Under the pieces are notes generated by a model that made no database searches, was not told the origin of the DNA, and saw only the letters and a list, made by a program, of their open reading frames with translations. DNA of 44,690 nucleotides from Acidimicrobiia bacterium (GTDB lineage: Bacteria; Actinomycetota; Acidimicrobiia; Spongiisociales; JAENVV01): assembly GCA_016650365.1 (NCBI GenBank), contig JAENVV010000166.1, positions 1 through 44,690 on the forward strand. Reading direction: 5' to 3'. Positions 1 to 7,652 of the stretch are shown piece after piece. Each line of letters opens with the position of its first letter. The first letter of the stretch is position 1. A program made the translations under genes and the position numbers.

Positions 1-163
1 ACCTACACCAACAAACCCCAACCACCCTAAGAACCCCGGGCGATCAGCCCGAAGGCACTTCCCTTGAAGAAGCTTCCCCCAAACGCACTACCCGAGAGTC
101 ACACCAATGGATAGGGAAGAAGCACCATGTGTCTCCGGTCCCGATCTTGGCTTGCGAGACTGA
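1..163. other. Left-edge non-coding stretch
   Basis: No gene can be supported here. The first plus-strand frame is open from the edge to a TAA at 28-30, giving only nine residues (TYTNKPQPP), which could be the tail of a gene lying outside the window. It is followed by a small hairpin (CGGGC at 37-41, loop GATCA, GCCCG at 47-51) without a clear U tract. If the tail is real, the hairpin could be its terminator. Both readings are weak. The 2H phosphoesterase gene ends at 164 on the other strand. Confidence 0.2.
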
Positions 164-691
164 CTACCCATCGCCGAGGGTGAAGCTGGCGATCCGGGCC
201 CAGGAGCCAGGGGTGGCATCTCCGGAGATCAGGTCGACCTCAGAGACGGTCGTTTCGACGGGGAGCAGTGCCTCGATAGCCGCAGCAGCTTCGACCATCG
301 ACGAATAATCCTCGCTGTCGCCGACCGTGAGGTGGGGAGTCGGATTTGGATGCAATCCGCCGTAGGGTGGCCACTCCGGCCATCGCTCCCAGACCATTGC
401 CGTAAGACGCTTGAAGACAGCCTCGGGTTGCGGCACTAAATACACCACTTCGGTGGTGAACCAACCGACCGATGCCAGACTCAACTTGAAGGGTGGAACC
501 GGCGCGAACATGGTCGCCAGATCGCCGAGCACGTCGTCATTCAGCAGGTCTGGCGGCATGAACGGGTAGAGCACGGTGATGTGGGCGGGAACCCCGAGCG
601 GCGCCGAACTAGCCAGGTTGTTTCGTAGGAGTCCGACCACTCTCTCGGCTGCGGGTACCGCAACGATGAGGGCGCTCTCCCGGCCGTCCAT
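164..691 (-). CDS. 2H phosphoesterase / 2'-5' RNA ligase-like protein
   Basis: A 175-residue protein with the two HxT signatures of the 2H phosphoesterase superfamily, H37-I-T39 in AHITV and H120-L-T122 in PHLTV, about 80 residues apart as in LigT/ThpR-type proteins. The family hydrolyses or ligates 2',3'- or 2'-5'-phosphodiesters and acts in the cytoplasm; the substrate here cannot be told. It is the last gene of the minus-strand dioxygenase operon, starting 2 nt after ligA-like ends, so it is probably co-transcribed and translationally coupled. An RNA-type phosphoesterase is an unexpected companion for ring-cleavage genes. Family assignment is good, function unknown. Confidence 0.8.
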   Translation of the reverse strand: MDGRESALIVAVPAAERVVGLLRNNLASSAPLGVPAHITVLYPFMPPDLLNDDVLGDLATMFAPVPPFKLSLASVGWFTTEVVYLVPQPEAVFKRLTAMVWERWPEWPPYGGLHPNPTPHLTVGDSEDYSSMVEAAAAIEALLPVETTVSEVDLISGDATPGSWARIASFTLGDG

Positions 692-693
692 GG

Positions 694-1038
694 CTACGTC
701 GCAAAGTTGGGGTAGCCGTGCGGCGTGACGGCCTCTTTGTATGCGCGATCAAACTCAGGGAAGGCGATTCCGTTGAAGTCCACCTCGACAGCCCTGGCGA
801 AATGCAAAAGAATGTACGGGTGCGCTCCCATCTCGTACAAGGTCCCGACATCGAGGCCGACCAGGGCGGCTTGCTCGTCGGTTGACAGGGATCCGCCGTC
901 GGGGACCGGTCGCACAGATTCTTCCGCGGCTCCAACCCACCTGGCCACGAAGCCTTCCCGATCGATGCAGAACTCGTTGAGCGCTTCGGTCGTCCCATCC
1001 ACAAACATCATGAACTTGTTGATGTCGAACCGGCTCAT
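694..1038 (-). CDS. LigA-like alpha subunit of extradiol dioxygenase
   Basis: A 114-residue, mainly helical small subunit resembling protocatechuate 4,5-dioxygenase alpha chain (LigA). The family-typical stretch with LSTDEQAAL around residues 51-59, followed by GxLYEMGAHPYILLHFA-like sequence, is visible. In LigAB enzymes this chain caps the active site of the catalytic LigB subunit. Its ATG overlaps the stop of the LigB-like gene by 4 nt (ATGA), so the two are translationally coupled as expected for subunits of one enzyme. Gene order is B then A, the reverse of the classical ligAB order. The true substrate (protocatechuate, gallate or another catechol) cannot be told. Confidence 0.8.
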   Translation of the reverse strand: MSRFDINKFMMFVDGTTEALNEFCIDREGFVARWVGAAEESVRPVPDGGSLSTDEQAALVGLDVGTLYEMGAHPYILLHFARAVEVDFNGIAFPEFDRAYKEAVTPHGYPNFAT

Positions 1039-1889
1039 GGTTGGTCCTTCATGTCCCAGTAGAAAAACGGGCCGGGCGCAAATCGCGAGGCGGTGCCCTC
1101 TGCGAAGTCCGGGACTCGATTGGCGGCCGCAAGCCCGACGAGCAAGTTAAGAAACTGCAATGTGACATTGCCTGCCGACGCGAGTCGATCGAACTGACAC
1201 CCATCGATGGCAACATCGATATCCCCACTCGCCATCCACGCCACCGCATCGGCGTCGAACTCGGGATCCGGTGAATCCCCACCGAGGAACTGGCGGGGTC
1301 CGCCAATATCGGTCGCGAGGTGCCCGGTGGCAATGATGGCAACGCGTTTGTCGGCTCCATCGGTGGCAATGGTTTCTCGAAGGTATTGCCCGAGAGCGGC
1401 AAACCGCCGCGGCCCGGGCAGCGGTGGCATGTTGGTATTTGTGTGAATCGGAACAATCGGAATGTCGTACTGGGGCCGCAGGAACCACAGCGGGACCGTC
1501 CATCCATGGTCGATCAGCCACTCATTCGAAAAGCCGAAGTCGATGGAGTCGCTGTTGAGGTACTTGGTACCCAACAGTGATGTGGCCATCTCGACGTCCC
1601 CTGGCACCTCCATCGGATCGAGCCCGAACGTCCTGATCTCGTTGGGGTGGGTTCCTTGAAACCGGGACGCCTTGCCGATCATGAACGCCGGCGAGTTGTC
1701 ATAGAAGAACTTCCGGAAGTGGTCTGAACCGACCATGATCAGGACGTCAGGCCGGGCGTCCTCAAGGCGGCCGCGGAAATCCTGAAAGTTCTCATGGGTG
1801 GCGCGCAAGTCGTCATCTATCCCCGCCTGCATGGCTCGCTTGAGGAGCGGATTGTGAGGAACCCCGAGGATCGCGACCAGCTCAGACAT
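1035..1889 (-). CDS. LigB-like catalytic subunit of class III extradiol dioxygenase
   Basis: A 284-residue protein of the LigB superfamily, which uses non-haem Fe(II) and O2 to open dihydroxylated aromatic rings. Visible family landmarks are H12 in GVPHNPLL, D56-H57 in VGSDHF, LIDHGWTVPL near 125-134, and H190 in ATGHLA, the usual catalytic base. In the C-terminal stretch where LigB enzymes normally carry the metal-ligand Glu (an xNExxxEWxNWL-like motif), this protein reads NVTLQFLNLL, placing Gln245 at that position. It lies 3 nt after the upstream C-C hydrolase and overlaps the LigA-like gene by 4 nt. It is probably ring-cleaving, but altered metal binding or another reaction is possible. 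Confidence 0.85.
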   Translation of the reverse strand: MSELVAILGVPHNPLLKRAMQAGIDDDLRATHENFQDFRGRLEDARPDVLIMVGSDHFRKFFYDNSPAFMIGKASRFQGTHPNEIRTFGLDPMEVPGDVEMATSLLGTKYLNSDSIDFGFSNEWLIDHGWTVPLWFLRPQYDIPIVPIHTNTNMPPLPGPRRFAALGQYLRETIATDGADKRVAIIATGHLATDIGGPRQFLGGDSPDPEFDADAVAWMASGDIDVAIDGCQFDRLASAGNVTLQFLNLLVGLAAANRVPDFAEGTASRFAPGPFFYWDMKDQP

Positions 1890-1892
1890 CCA

Positions 1893-2963
1893 TCAGCCTC
1901 TGGCCCCAAGTTGCCTGGCCATCCAGTCGGCGGCATCGTGACGGTACAGATACGCCTTGTTCGACGCCACGTGGTTACCCCCCTTGATGATGTTCAGGGT
2001 GACCGGACCGGTAATACCCTCTGCCATCTCGCGAGCCGCCGCCGGTGGGACGATCCGGTCCTGATCGCCCCCCATGATGTAGGCCGGGCAGGTGACCTGA
2101 TGGATGACCTCGGTGAGATCCAACAGTTCGGCCTTCGGATACGCTTCATCAAGGGTTTCGGAATGAGTTCGAACCCGCCACGTCTCCAGCGACATCGGCG
2201 GAAGGATGTCCCACGAGTCCACCACCCGGAACGGCCCCGACAGGGAAACCAAAGCCTTGATCCGCTTCTCGAAACAGGCAGCCCGAACCACATAGAAGCC
2301 GCCCATGCTGACCCCCCACGCCCCGAGACGGTCGGTATCGAGATCGTCCCTCGCCTCCAGCACATCGATGGCGGCAGCAGCTGCCACCTCGTAGGTCGGG
2401 GTGATCGGGTAATCGAACTCCGACTCGCCTTGTCCTGGCCCATCCATCGTGAACGTGGCCATGCCCCGATCGAGATAGAACTGTTCGTTGGTCGAGAGTT
2501 CTTCCTTGGCCGAATCCAGACCAGGCATCATGAGCACGATCGGTGGGTTCTCGATACCAATTGGCTTACGAAGGTTGCCGACGAGAGGCGGGCCGTCACC
2601 GAACGGAATCTCAAGTCGTTCGACCGGTTCGGCAAAGAGCGGATGTGCTTTGCGATGGGCCCGAATGGCCCCCTGATGGGCGGCCTTCATCTGGACGAGG
2701 TCGTGAGTGAACAAGAACTTCCCGAAGTGATAGCAAACCGCCGCGGTGTTGAAATGGACTGCTGCGCTGCGAGTCCGCCCCTGCGACAGCGCCCGGTCTC
2801 CTTCGGCCTCGTGAATCGCACCACAAGCCGACCAGGCCGAGCACCACTCGTCCCACGAGTCGATCGAACCGGTCACCTCCAGAAAGTCGCCGACCGGCAC
2901 ACCATTCTCAACGTATCGGGGCGCCCAATGTGAAATTGCTGCTTCAATTCTCGGATCTGCCAT
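1893..2963 (-). CDS. Alpha/beta hydrolase, 2,6-dihydroxypseudooxynicotine hydrolase-like (C-C hydrolase)
   Basis: A 356-residue protein: an N-terminal helical region (about 1-115) followed by an alpha/beta-hydrolase core. The nucleophile is S219 in GVSMGG, the acid D300 in GGDQDRIV and the base H331 in GGNHVAS; an acidic pair sits at E154-E155 after GLDSAK. Length, helical N-terminus and residue spacing match the family of 2,6-dihydroxypseudooxynicotine hydrolase, which cleaves a C-C bond beside a hydroxypyridine or hydroxyaryl ring. It precedes the LigB-like gene by 3 nt, which fits a pathway where side-chain or ring fission is coupled. It could also be a plain esterase; the exact substrate is not visible. 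Confidence 0.8.
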   Translation of the reverse strand: MADPRIEAAISHWAPRYVENGVPVGDFLEVTGSIDSWDEWCSAWSACGAIHEAEGDRALSQGRTRSAAVHFNTAAVCYHFGKFLFTHDLVQMKAAHQGAIRAHRKAHPLFAEPVERLEIPFGDGPPLVGNLRKPIGIENPPIVLMMPGLDSAKEELSTNEQFYLDRGMATFTMDGPGQGESEFDYPITPTYEVAAAAAIDVLEARDDLDTDRLGAWGVSMGGFYVVRAACFEKRIKALVSLSGPFRVVDSWDILPPMSLETWRVRTHSETLDEAYPKAELLDLTEVIHQVTCPAYIMGGDQDRIVPPAAAREMAEGITGPVTLNIIKGGNHVASNKAYLYRHDAADWMARQLGARG

Positions 2964-3028
2964 GGGTTGCGAGACTACACATGAGTGGGCCTCGCGTGCC
3001 GGTATCGGGGCTGGCGTTCATCCAACCG

Positions 3029-4279
3029 CTAGGGCGGTGACTGAGGTCCACCCAGGACCTCGGGTACCACGTCCTGGACACGGTCAATCCCGCGCAGTGC
3101 CGGAAAGAGTCTCCACCAGAGAACGACGATCAGAAGCGTCCCGATCCCGCCGGTAATCACCGCCAGCGAGGCGCCAAGCCACTGCCCGACTAATCCTGAC
3201 TCGACGGCACCCAGCTCATTGGACCCGCCAATGAAAACGCTCTCAGTGGCTAGGACCCGGCCCCGCATATGCTCAGGCGTAGCGAGCGGAGTCACCGAGG
3301 AACGGACCACCACCGAAACAACGTCGGCCGCCCCGAGTACGGCCAGAGCGACCAGGGCGACAACAAAGTTGGTTGTGACACCGAGCACGATCGTGGCAAG
3401 TCCAAATATGAAGACAGCAACGAGCATCTTTGGGCCTGCATGTCGTCTCATCGGGCGGACTGCCAGGATGGTGGCCATGCCGAGCGCGCCTATGGCAATC
3501 GATGCTCGTAGCCACCCGAACTCGACAACTCCCACTCCGAGGCGTTCGTCGGCGATCGCCGGAAGCAAGGCAACCGCTCCTCCAAGCAGCACCGCGAACA
3601 GGTCAAGAGTCATGATCCCGAGCACCGTGGGAGTGCGTCGAATGAACCGCAGTCCTTCAAAGGCGTCCCGGATGGCAGCTCGGGGCGTCGTTGCCTGGCT
3701 CATCTTCATCGTTGTCGGCTTCGGCACGAAGAACAGGGCGCCCATGGACGCCACGTAAAAGATGGCCGCCGCGAGGTACGGTAGGGCCGAGTTCCGCTCG
3801 TACAGAACCGCGGCGGCCACAGGACCAACAATCGTTGCAACCTGGAACGACCCGGACCGGATGGCGACGACCCTGCTTACAACACTCGGCGGCGATAGGT
3901 CAAAGGGCAGCGCCCAACCAGACGGAGCCACCAGCGCCCGACCGGCTCCAAAAAGACCCATGAGAACAAAAGCAGGGGCCACGCTGGTCGGCTCGGACAA
4001 GGAGTACCTGACCAGACCGAGCGACACCAGCATCTGCGCAATCAGTCCAAACGCATACACCTTGCGTCGATCAAAACGATCGGACAGGAACCCTGCCGCC
4101 GGCGACAAGAAGAAGACCGGAACGAACTGCACCAGACCAAGGAGTCCGAGGTCGAGTTCTCGCCCGGTGATCTGATAGATCTGTAGACCGACGATCGCCA
4201 CAAGCGCGGCCTGTCCAACTCGTGACAGGAATATGGCACCGATCAGGACCTTTACCCCTTTGGGGACCCGGTCGGTCAC
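3029..4279 (-). CDS. MFS transporter (MFS_3, enterobactin exporter-like)
   Basis: A 416-residue integral membrane protein with about 12 hydrophobic segments and a motif A-like loop (AGFLSDRFDRRK, residues 62-73) after the second helix, typical of the major facilitator superfamily. The pattern of the N-terminal half (LGLLGLVQFVP, then FFLSPAAG) resembles the MFS_3 / EntS group of proton-driven exporters. Its start overlaps the upstream hydrolase stop by 4 nt, so it belongs to the catabolic operon. It may export an intermediate or inhibitor, or import the substrate. Family assignment is firm, direction and substrate are not. Confidence 0.85.
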   Translation of the reverse strand: MTDRVPKGVKVLIGAIFLSRVGQAALVAIVGLQIYQITGRELDLGLLGLVQFVPVFFLSPAAGFLSDRFDRRKVYAFGLIAQMLVSLGLVRYSLSEPTSVAPAFVLMGLFGAGRALVAPSGWALPFDLSPPSVVSRVVAIRSGSFQVATIVGPVAAAVLYERNSALPYLAAAIFYVASMGALFFVPKPTTMKMSQATTPRAAIRDAFEGLRFIRRTPTVLGIMTLDLFAVLLGGAVALLPAIADERLGVGVVEFGWLRASIAIGALGMATILAVRPMRRHAGPKMLVAVFIFGLATIVLGVTTNFVVALVALAVLGAADVVSVVVRSSVTPLATPEHMRGRVLATESVFIGGSNELGAVESGLVGQWLGASLAVITGGIGTLLIVVLWWRLFPALRGIDRVQDVVPEVLGGPQSPP

Positions 4280-5175
4280 TTCATGTATCGATCAAGGTAG
4301 GCGATGACCCCGGCCACAGCCTGGCGCTGAACGTCATTGACCTCGTATTCGCCGTCGGCTCCGCGCATCGGGTACACGTAACCGTGCAGGTCATGATCCC
4401 ACGACACCCATTCACAGTCTTTGCCTGCTTCGGCCAGCATGTCGTAGGTAGTCCTGAATATGCCTTGCAGGTGGTCGGTTTCGCGTCCCATCACGAGGAT
4501 TGGGGTTTGAATGCCGGACACCCTGGCGCGAGCGATATCCATGTCGATCCGGCCTCGTACCTTCTCGACCTCCGCCATTTGCATGTCTTCGATGTTGCGC
4601 ATGTGCGTTTCTTCATTCATGGGGGCCGTGTGGTCCGGATTCAGAGCGAGGTATTCATGTGAGGCGGGTTCGCTGGCCACGCCGACGAGCGCCCCGTGAT
4701 ACTCCGAGCAAATCTTCATGACCATCTCACCGCCGTGACTCATGCCAATCAACCCGACGCCGGAAAACCGCGGATCTGCGTTGAAGTACTCGATGATGGC
4801 GATCTCGTCCTCATACTCGAGGGGCGACCGGTTGAACATTTCACGACCCTGTCGAGCGTCCCTGACCAACGGGCCACCATTGTGGTACCCGAGTTCGACT
4901 TCGGTGCGATAGCGAATCCAGGCACAGGCGTACCCGGCCTCGACGAGACGATCCATGGTCCAACCGCGATTCCGCATCGCATCACGGATCCAGGCCATGC
5001 CTTCGCCACCATTCCCAGATGCCAACAGGATGAGAGGAAACGGCCCCGGTCCATCGGGCGTCCGTAATCCAACCGGGGCGTAGAGACCATCCCACGTTTC
5101 GACGAACGTCAACTCGACCTCCCCATGGTCGGGAGTCATCTCGGTAATTCGCACCGCTTCAGGGTCGATACCCAT
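4276..5175 (-). CDS. Dienelactone hydrolase-type alpha/beta hydrolase
   Basis: A 299-residue cytoplasmic alpha/beta hydrolase. The nucleophile elbow is GMSHGG with S146, the likely acid is D234 in GRETDHLQ and the base H264 in DLHGYVYP. The latter resembles the dienelactone hydrolase / prolyl oligopeptidase style. It probably hydrolyses an ester, lactone or similar pathway intermediate. The start is well supported by AAGGAG about 7 nt before the ATG. It begins 11 nt after the CMD selenoprotein candidate ends and overlaps the MFS gene by 4 nt, placing it second in the minus-strand operon. Whether it acts on a lactone or on a peptide-like bond cannot be told. Confidence 0.75.
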   Translation of the reverse strand: MGIDPEAVRITEMTPDHGEVELTFVETWDGLYAPVGLRTPDGPGPFPLILLASGNGGEGMAWIRDAMRNRGWTMDRLVEAGYACAWIRYRTEVELGYHNGGPLVRDARQGREMFNRSPLEYEDEIAIIEYFNADPRFSGVGLIGMSHGGEMVMKICSEYHGALVGVASEPASHEYLALNPDHTAPMNEETHMRNIEDMQMAEVEKVRGRIDMDIARARVSGIQTPILVMGRETDHLQGIFRTTYDMLAEAGKDCEWVSWDHDLHGYVYPMRGADGEYEVNDVQRQAVAGVIAYLDRYMK

Positions 5176-5186
5176 TTTCCTGCTCC

Positions 5187-5759
5187 TTATTCGCTGTCTG
5201 CGGCCGCCAAACCTACCTGAGTGTCACCCAACACCTCACGATGTCCAATCCCCAACGTTTTGATCCATCGCTGCTGACCGCTCGTCAAGGCGATGAAGAA
5301 GCCCAGCTCGACAAGTTCGGGCTCGGTGAAGTAAGCGTGTAGCTGCGCCCACAGATCGTCATCGGCGATGCTGGAGTCCCAGAGGATGGCGCTCGTGTAG
5401 CGGAGGGCCGCCTTCTGGCGATCATCGAATCGATCCGAATCCTCAAACCGAAGCAATTCGTCATAATCGGATTCGGTAAGTCCTTGCCGTCCACCCTGGA
5501 CGGACCGTTGGACCCCTCAGTAGTCACATTCAATCGATTGCGATACGTACACCCGGCACAGTTCCTTGACCGAATGGTCGAGCACTCCCTCAATGAACGT
5601 TTCCCGCCAGGCGTTCGTAAATGTGTGGAGCACCGCCGGAACGTGCGACCGGATCGACTGGCTTTCCGGGCGAGGCGTCCCATTCCATCGGGCATGCTCA
5701 AGTAGGTCACGGTCATCCGGGGGCAGCGAATCTGGCGGCGGGTAGCTGATGTTTGGCAT
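5187..5759 (-). CDS. CMD/AhpD-like protein with in-frame TGA: candidate selenoprotein (CxxU)
   Basis: Read through one in-frame TGA (5519-5517), this frame gives a complete 190-residue carboxymuconolactone-decarboxylase/AhpD-family protein. The start is ATG at 5759 with a strong AAGGAGG five nt upstream. The N-terminal half ends in E66-x11-C78-D-Y-[TGA81]-G-V-Q-R, so the TGA sits exactly at the second Cys of the family CxxC redox motif. Downstream the same frame continues with family-typical sequence (RQKAALRY, then AYFTEPELVELGFFIALTSGQQRW). A bSECIS-like hairpin follows the TGA. Selenocysteine variants are known in AhpD-like proteins. TGA is an ordinary stop elsewhere here. The likely role is a thiol/selenol peroxidase or a lyase. 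The alternatives are a pseudogene or a single-base error. Confidence 0.75.
5478..5515 (-). promoter_or_regulatory. bSECIS-like stem-loop downstream of in-frame TGA
   Basis: In the mRNA, 13 nt after the UGA a perfect 6-bp stem forms: CCGUCC (5503-5498) with GGACGG (5492-5487), closing the loop AGGGU. If A and U also pair, the loop is GGG. A lower stem GGGUCC/GGACUU (5515-5510 with 5483-5478, two G-U pairs) is separated from it by an internal loop. The loop G lies about 20 nt after the UGA and is the first or second loop base. This fits the published bacterial SECIS rule, with a G among the first two loop bases at 16-37 nt from the UGA. The pairing was read by hand; no folding energy was computed. 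Confidence 0.65.
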
Positions 5760-5966
5760 GATGGCCTCCTTAGCCATGAGACTAACCAGCCAGATACGCG
5801 AAGATCCGCTCGCCGGGCGAACACCGGGGAACCGGGCATTTCGGATCAAGCCAACGTAGGATCGAAACCAACCGAGGAGGGTCGCATCCGGGTCGACAAC
5901 GCCAAGCTCAGAGAAAACGTAGCGGATACCGCTCGCCTCCTCGAAGACGATCCGAGCGCCGGACAC

Positions 5967-6455
5967 GTGCGGCCATTGGTCAAGACGACGCTCGTCCACA
6001 ACGTTCACGCACGTTCCGATTTCATCCAATACGACAAAGAGTTCTCCTTCGAATGCGACGAATCCGATGGGCGAGCCGGCACCAGCCGGGCTCCGAGTCC
6101 GCTGCGCTACTTCCTCTCCTCGATCGCCTTCTGCCAGCAAGTGTGGTTCGCCAAGGGAGCCGCACTGGCCGATGTGGAGATCGAGGAGCTGGAGATCGAC
6201 GTCCACACGTACATGGACATGCGCGGGGAGCACAAGGTCGGCGAGGTTCCTCCCAACCCACAGTGGATCATCATCGAAGCCAACGTTACGAGTCCGTCGG
6301 CAACGGAGGCGGTGCTGGCTATGGCCGACGAGGCGAATGCCCGTTGCCCGGTCACCAATCTGGTCGCCAAAGCGGTGCCTATCTATGAACAGATCCGTCT
6401 CAATGGCGTCGTGATCCGTGACACGGTTCCCACCGGTCTGGAGGAACAACCGTGA
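5967..6455 (+). CDS. OsmC-family protein (start uncertain)
   Basis: An OsmC/Ohr-fold protein, 162 residues from the GTG at 5967. Two Cys lie in family-typical places, C56 (SSIAFCQQVW) and C127 (ANARCPVTNL). These proteins reduce organic hydroperoxides or act on thiol-linked substrates. The frame stays open upstream with convincing sequence (RVDNAKLRENVADTARLLEDDPSAGH) but has no ATG, GTG or TTG before 5967. A strong GAGGAGG at 5874-5880 sits five nt before an ATC codon (5886), and an ATT lies at 5838. The gene may therefore begin at a rare start, or the region may hold a sequence error. It is divergent from the CMD gene and overlaps the CoA-transferase by 4 nt. Confidence 0.75.
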   Translation: MRPLVKTTLVHNVHARSDFIQYDKEFSFECDESDGRAGTSRAPSPLRYFLSSIAFCQQVWFAKGAALADVEIEELEIDVHTYMDMRGEHKVGEVPPNPQWIIIEANVTSPSATEAVLAMADEANARCPVTNLVAKAVPIYEQIRLNGVVIRDTVPTGLEEQP

Positions 6456-7636
6456 ACGGCGGTGCGTTGGCCGGCATCCGGGTCCTCGAGCTCTCGCGCT
6501 ACATCGCAGCCCCTTACGCCGGCAAGGCGCTCGGAGAGATGGGCGCCGACGTGATCAAGGTCGAAGAACCCGATCGAGGCGACCCGATGCGGTATTGGCA
6601 AGCCGGTGACCGCTCACACAGCCCGCAGTTCGCCGTCTATAACCGCACCAAGCGGGGCATCACCCTCGACCTCAAACGCCCCGAGGCAACCGAGGTCTTT
6701 CTAAAGCTGGCCGATACGGCAGACGTGGTTCTTGAGAACTTCCGCCCGGGGGTCTTGGATCGCCTCGGAATCGGGTGGGACGTTCTGCGGGCCCGCAACC
6801 CCCGACTCATCTATTGCTCAATCTCCGGTTTCGGCTCGAAGGGTCCGATGGTCGATCGAGCCGCCTATGACACGGTTATCTCGGCGATGGGGGGACTGTT
6901 CAGCCAGATCCTCGACCCCCAACATCCTCAACCGGTCGGGCCGGCCTTCTCCGATCTGCTGGCCGGCACCCATGCCACGCAAGGCATCCTGGCCGCTCTC
7001 TTCTCCAGGGAGAGAACCGGTCACGGCCAGTTCATCGACGCCTCCATGCTGCGCTCGACCATCGGCTTCCTCGCCGAGCCAGGTTCAAGCTTTCTCGATC
7101 AGGGCGAGATCACGCTCAACAACACCCGGCAGCGCCGGGCCCAAGCGTACGGACTCGTGTCCATGGACGAGCTTTCGTTCGTCATCCACCTATCCGTTCC
7201 CAACAAGTTCTGGGTCGCCTTGACCAATGTGATTGGAAAGCCGGACTTGCAGACCGACCCCCGGTTCATGTCTCGCGACGACCGGCACAACAACTATGCC
7301 GATCTCGATGCGCTCCTCAAGGATGTGGCGCTTACGAAGACCCGGGCAGAATGGTTTGATCTGCTGGCGGCGGCCGATGTACCGCACGGTCCGATCAATG
7401 AAATCGAAACCATGTTCAACGACCCCCAGGTCAGTCAGCTGCGGATGATCCATGAGATCGACATGAAGGATCAACGACCGCTGCGGCAGGTCGGTCCCCC
7501 CATCGAGATGGACGGAACCCCTCTCCGGGTAGAACCGCCTGCCCCCGACCATGGTGAGCACACCGACGAACTGCTCTCCGAAATCGGATATGACAGCGCC
7601 GCCATCGGGCGACTGCGAGAAGCAGGTGTGATTTGA
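6452..7636 (+). CDS. Class III CoA-transferase (CaiB/BaiF family)
   Basis: A 394-residue cytoplasmic enzyme of the CaiB/BaiF family, which moves CoA between carboxylic acids. Family marks are the N-terminal LAGIRVLELSRYIAAPYAGK, GADVIKVE at 31-38, NRTKRGITLDL at 64-74, VLENFRPG at 93-100, SISGFG at 123-128, and D168 in AFSDLLAG, at the place of the catalytic Asp. The GTG start (6452) overlaps the OsmC stop as GTGA, so the genes are coupled. The usual role in catabolic loci is activation of an organic acid to its CoA ester; the acid is not identifiable from sequence. Confidence 0.9.
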   Translation: MNGGALAGIRVLELSRYIAAPYAGKALGEMGADVIKVEEPDRGDPMRYWQAGDRSHSPQFAVYNRTKRGITLDLKRPEATEVFLKLADTADVVLENFRPGVLDRLGIGWDVLRARNPRLIYCSISGFGSKGPMVDRAAYDTVISAMGGLFSQILDPQHPQPVGPAFSDLLAGTHATQGILAALFSRERTGHGQFIDASMLRSTIGFLAEPGSSFLDQGEITLNNTRQRRAQAYGLVSMDELSFVIHLSVPNKFWVALTNVIGKPDLQTDPRFMSRDDRHNNYADLDALLKDVALTKTRAEWFDLLAAADVPHGPINEIETMFNDPQVSQLRMIHEIDMKDQRPLRQVGPPIEMDGTPLRVEPPAPDHGEHTDELLSEIGYDSAAIGRLREAGVI

Positions 7637-7652
7637 CCGAAACGAATAAACC

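Noticed and set aside
1794-2933. Long open frame on the plus strand opposite the C-C hydrolase
   Set aside because: Arg/His/Pro-rich translation with no family features; it is the antisense shadow of a well-supported hydrolase gene, common in high-GC DNA.
5187-5759. CMD gene as a pseudogene or as two separate small genes split by the TGA
   Set aside because: Both halves keep family-typical sequence in the same frame, the RBS is strong, the TGA falls exactly on the redox Cys codon, and a bSECIS-like hairpin follows. A base error cannot be excluded and is noted in the feature.
5760-6449. Minus-strand open frame extending the CMD gene upstream across the OsmC gene
   Set aside because: It is antisense to the OsmC gene, has no family features, and the strong RBS marks the CMD start at 5759.
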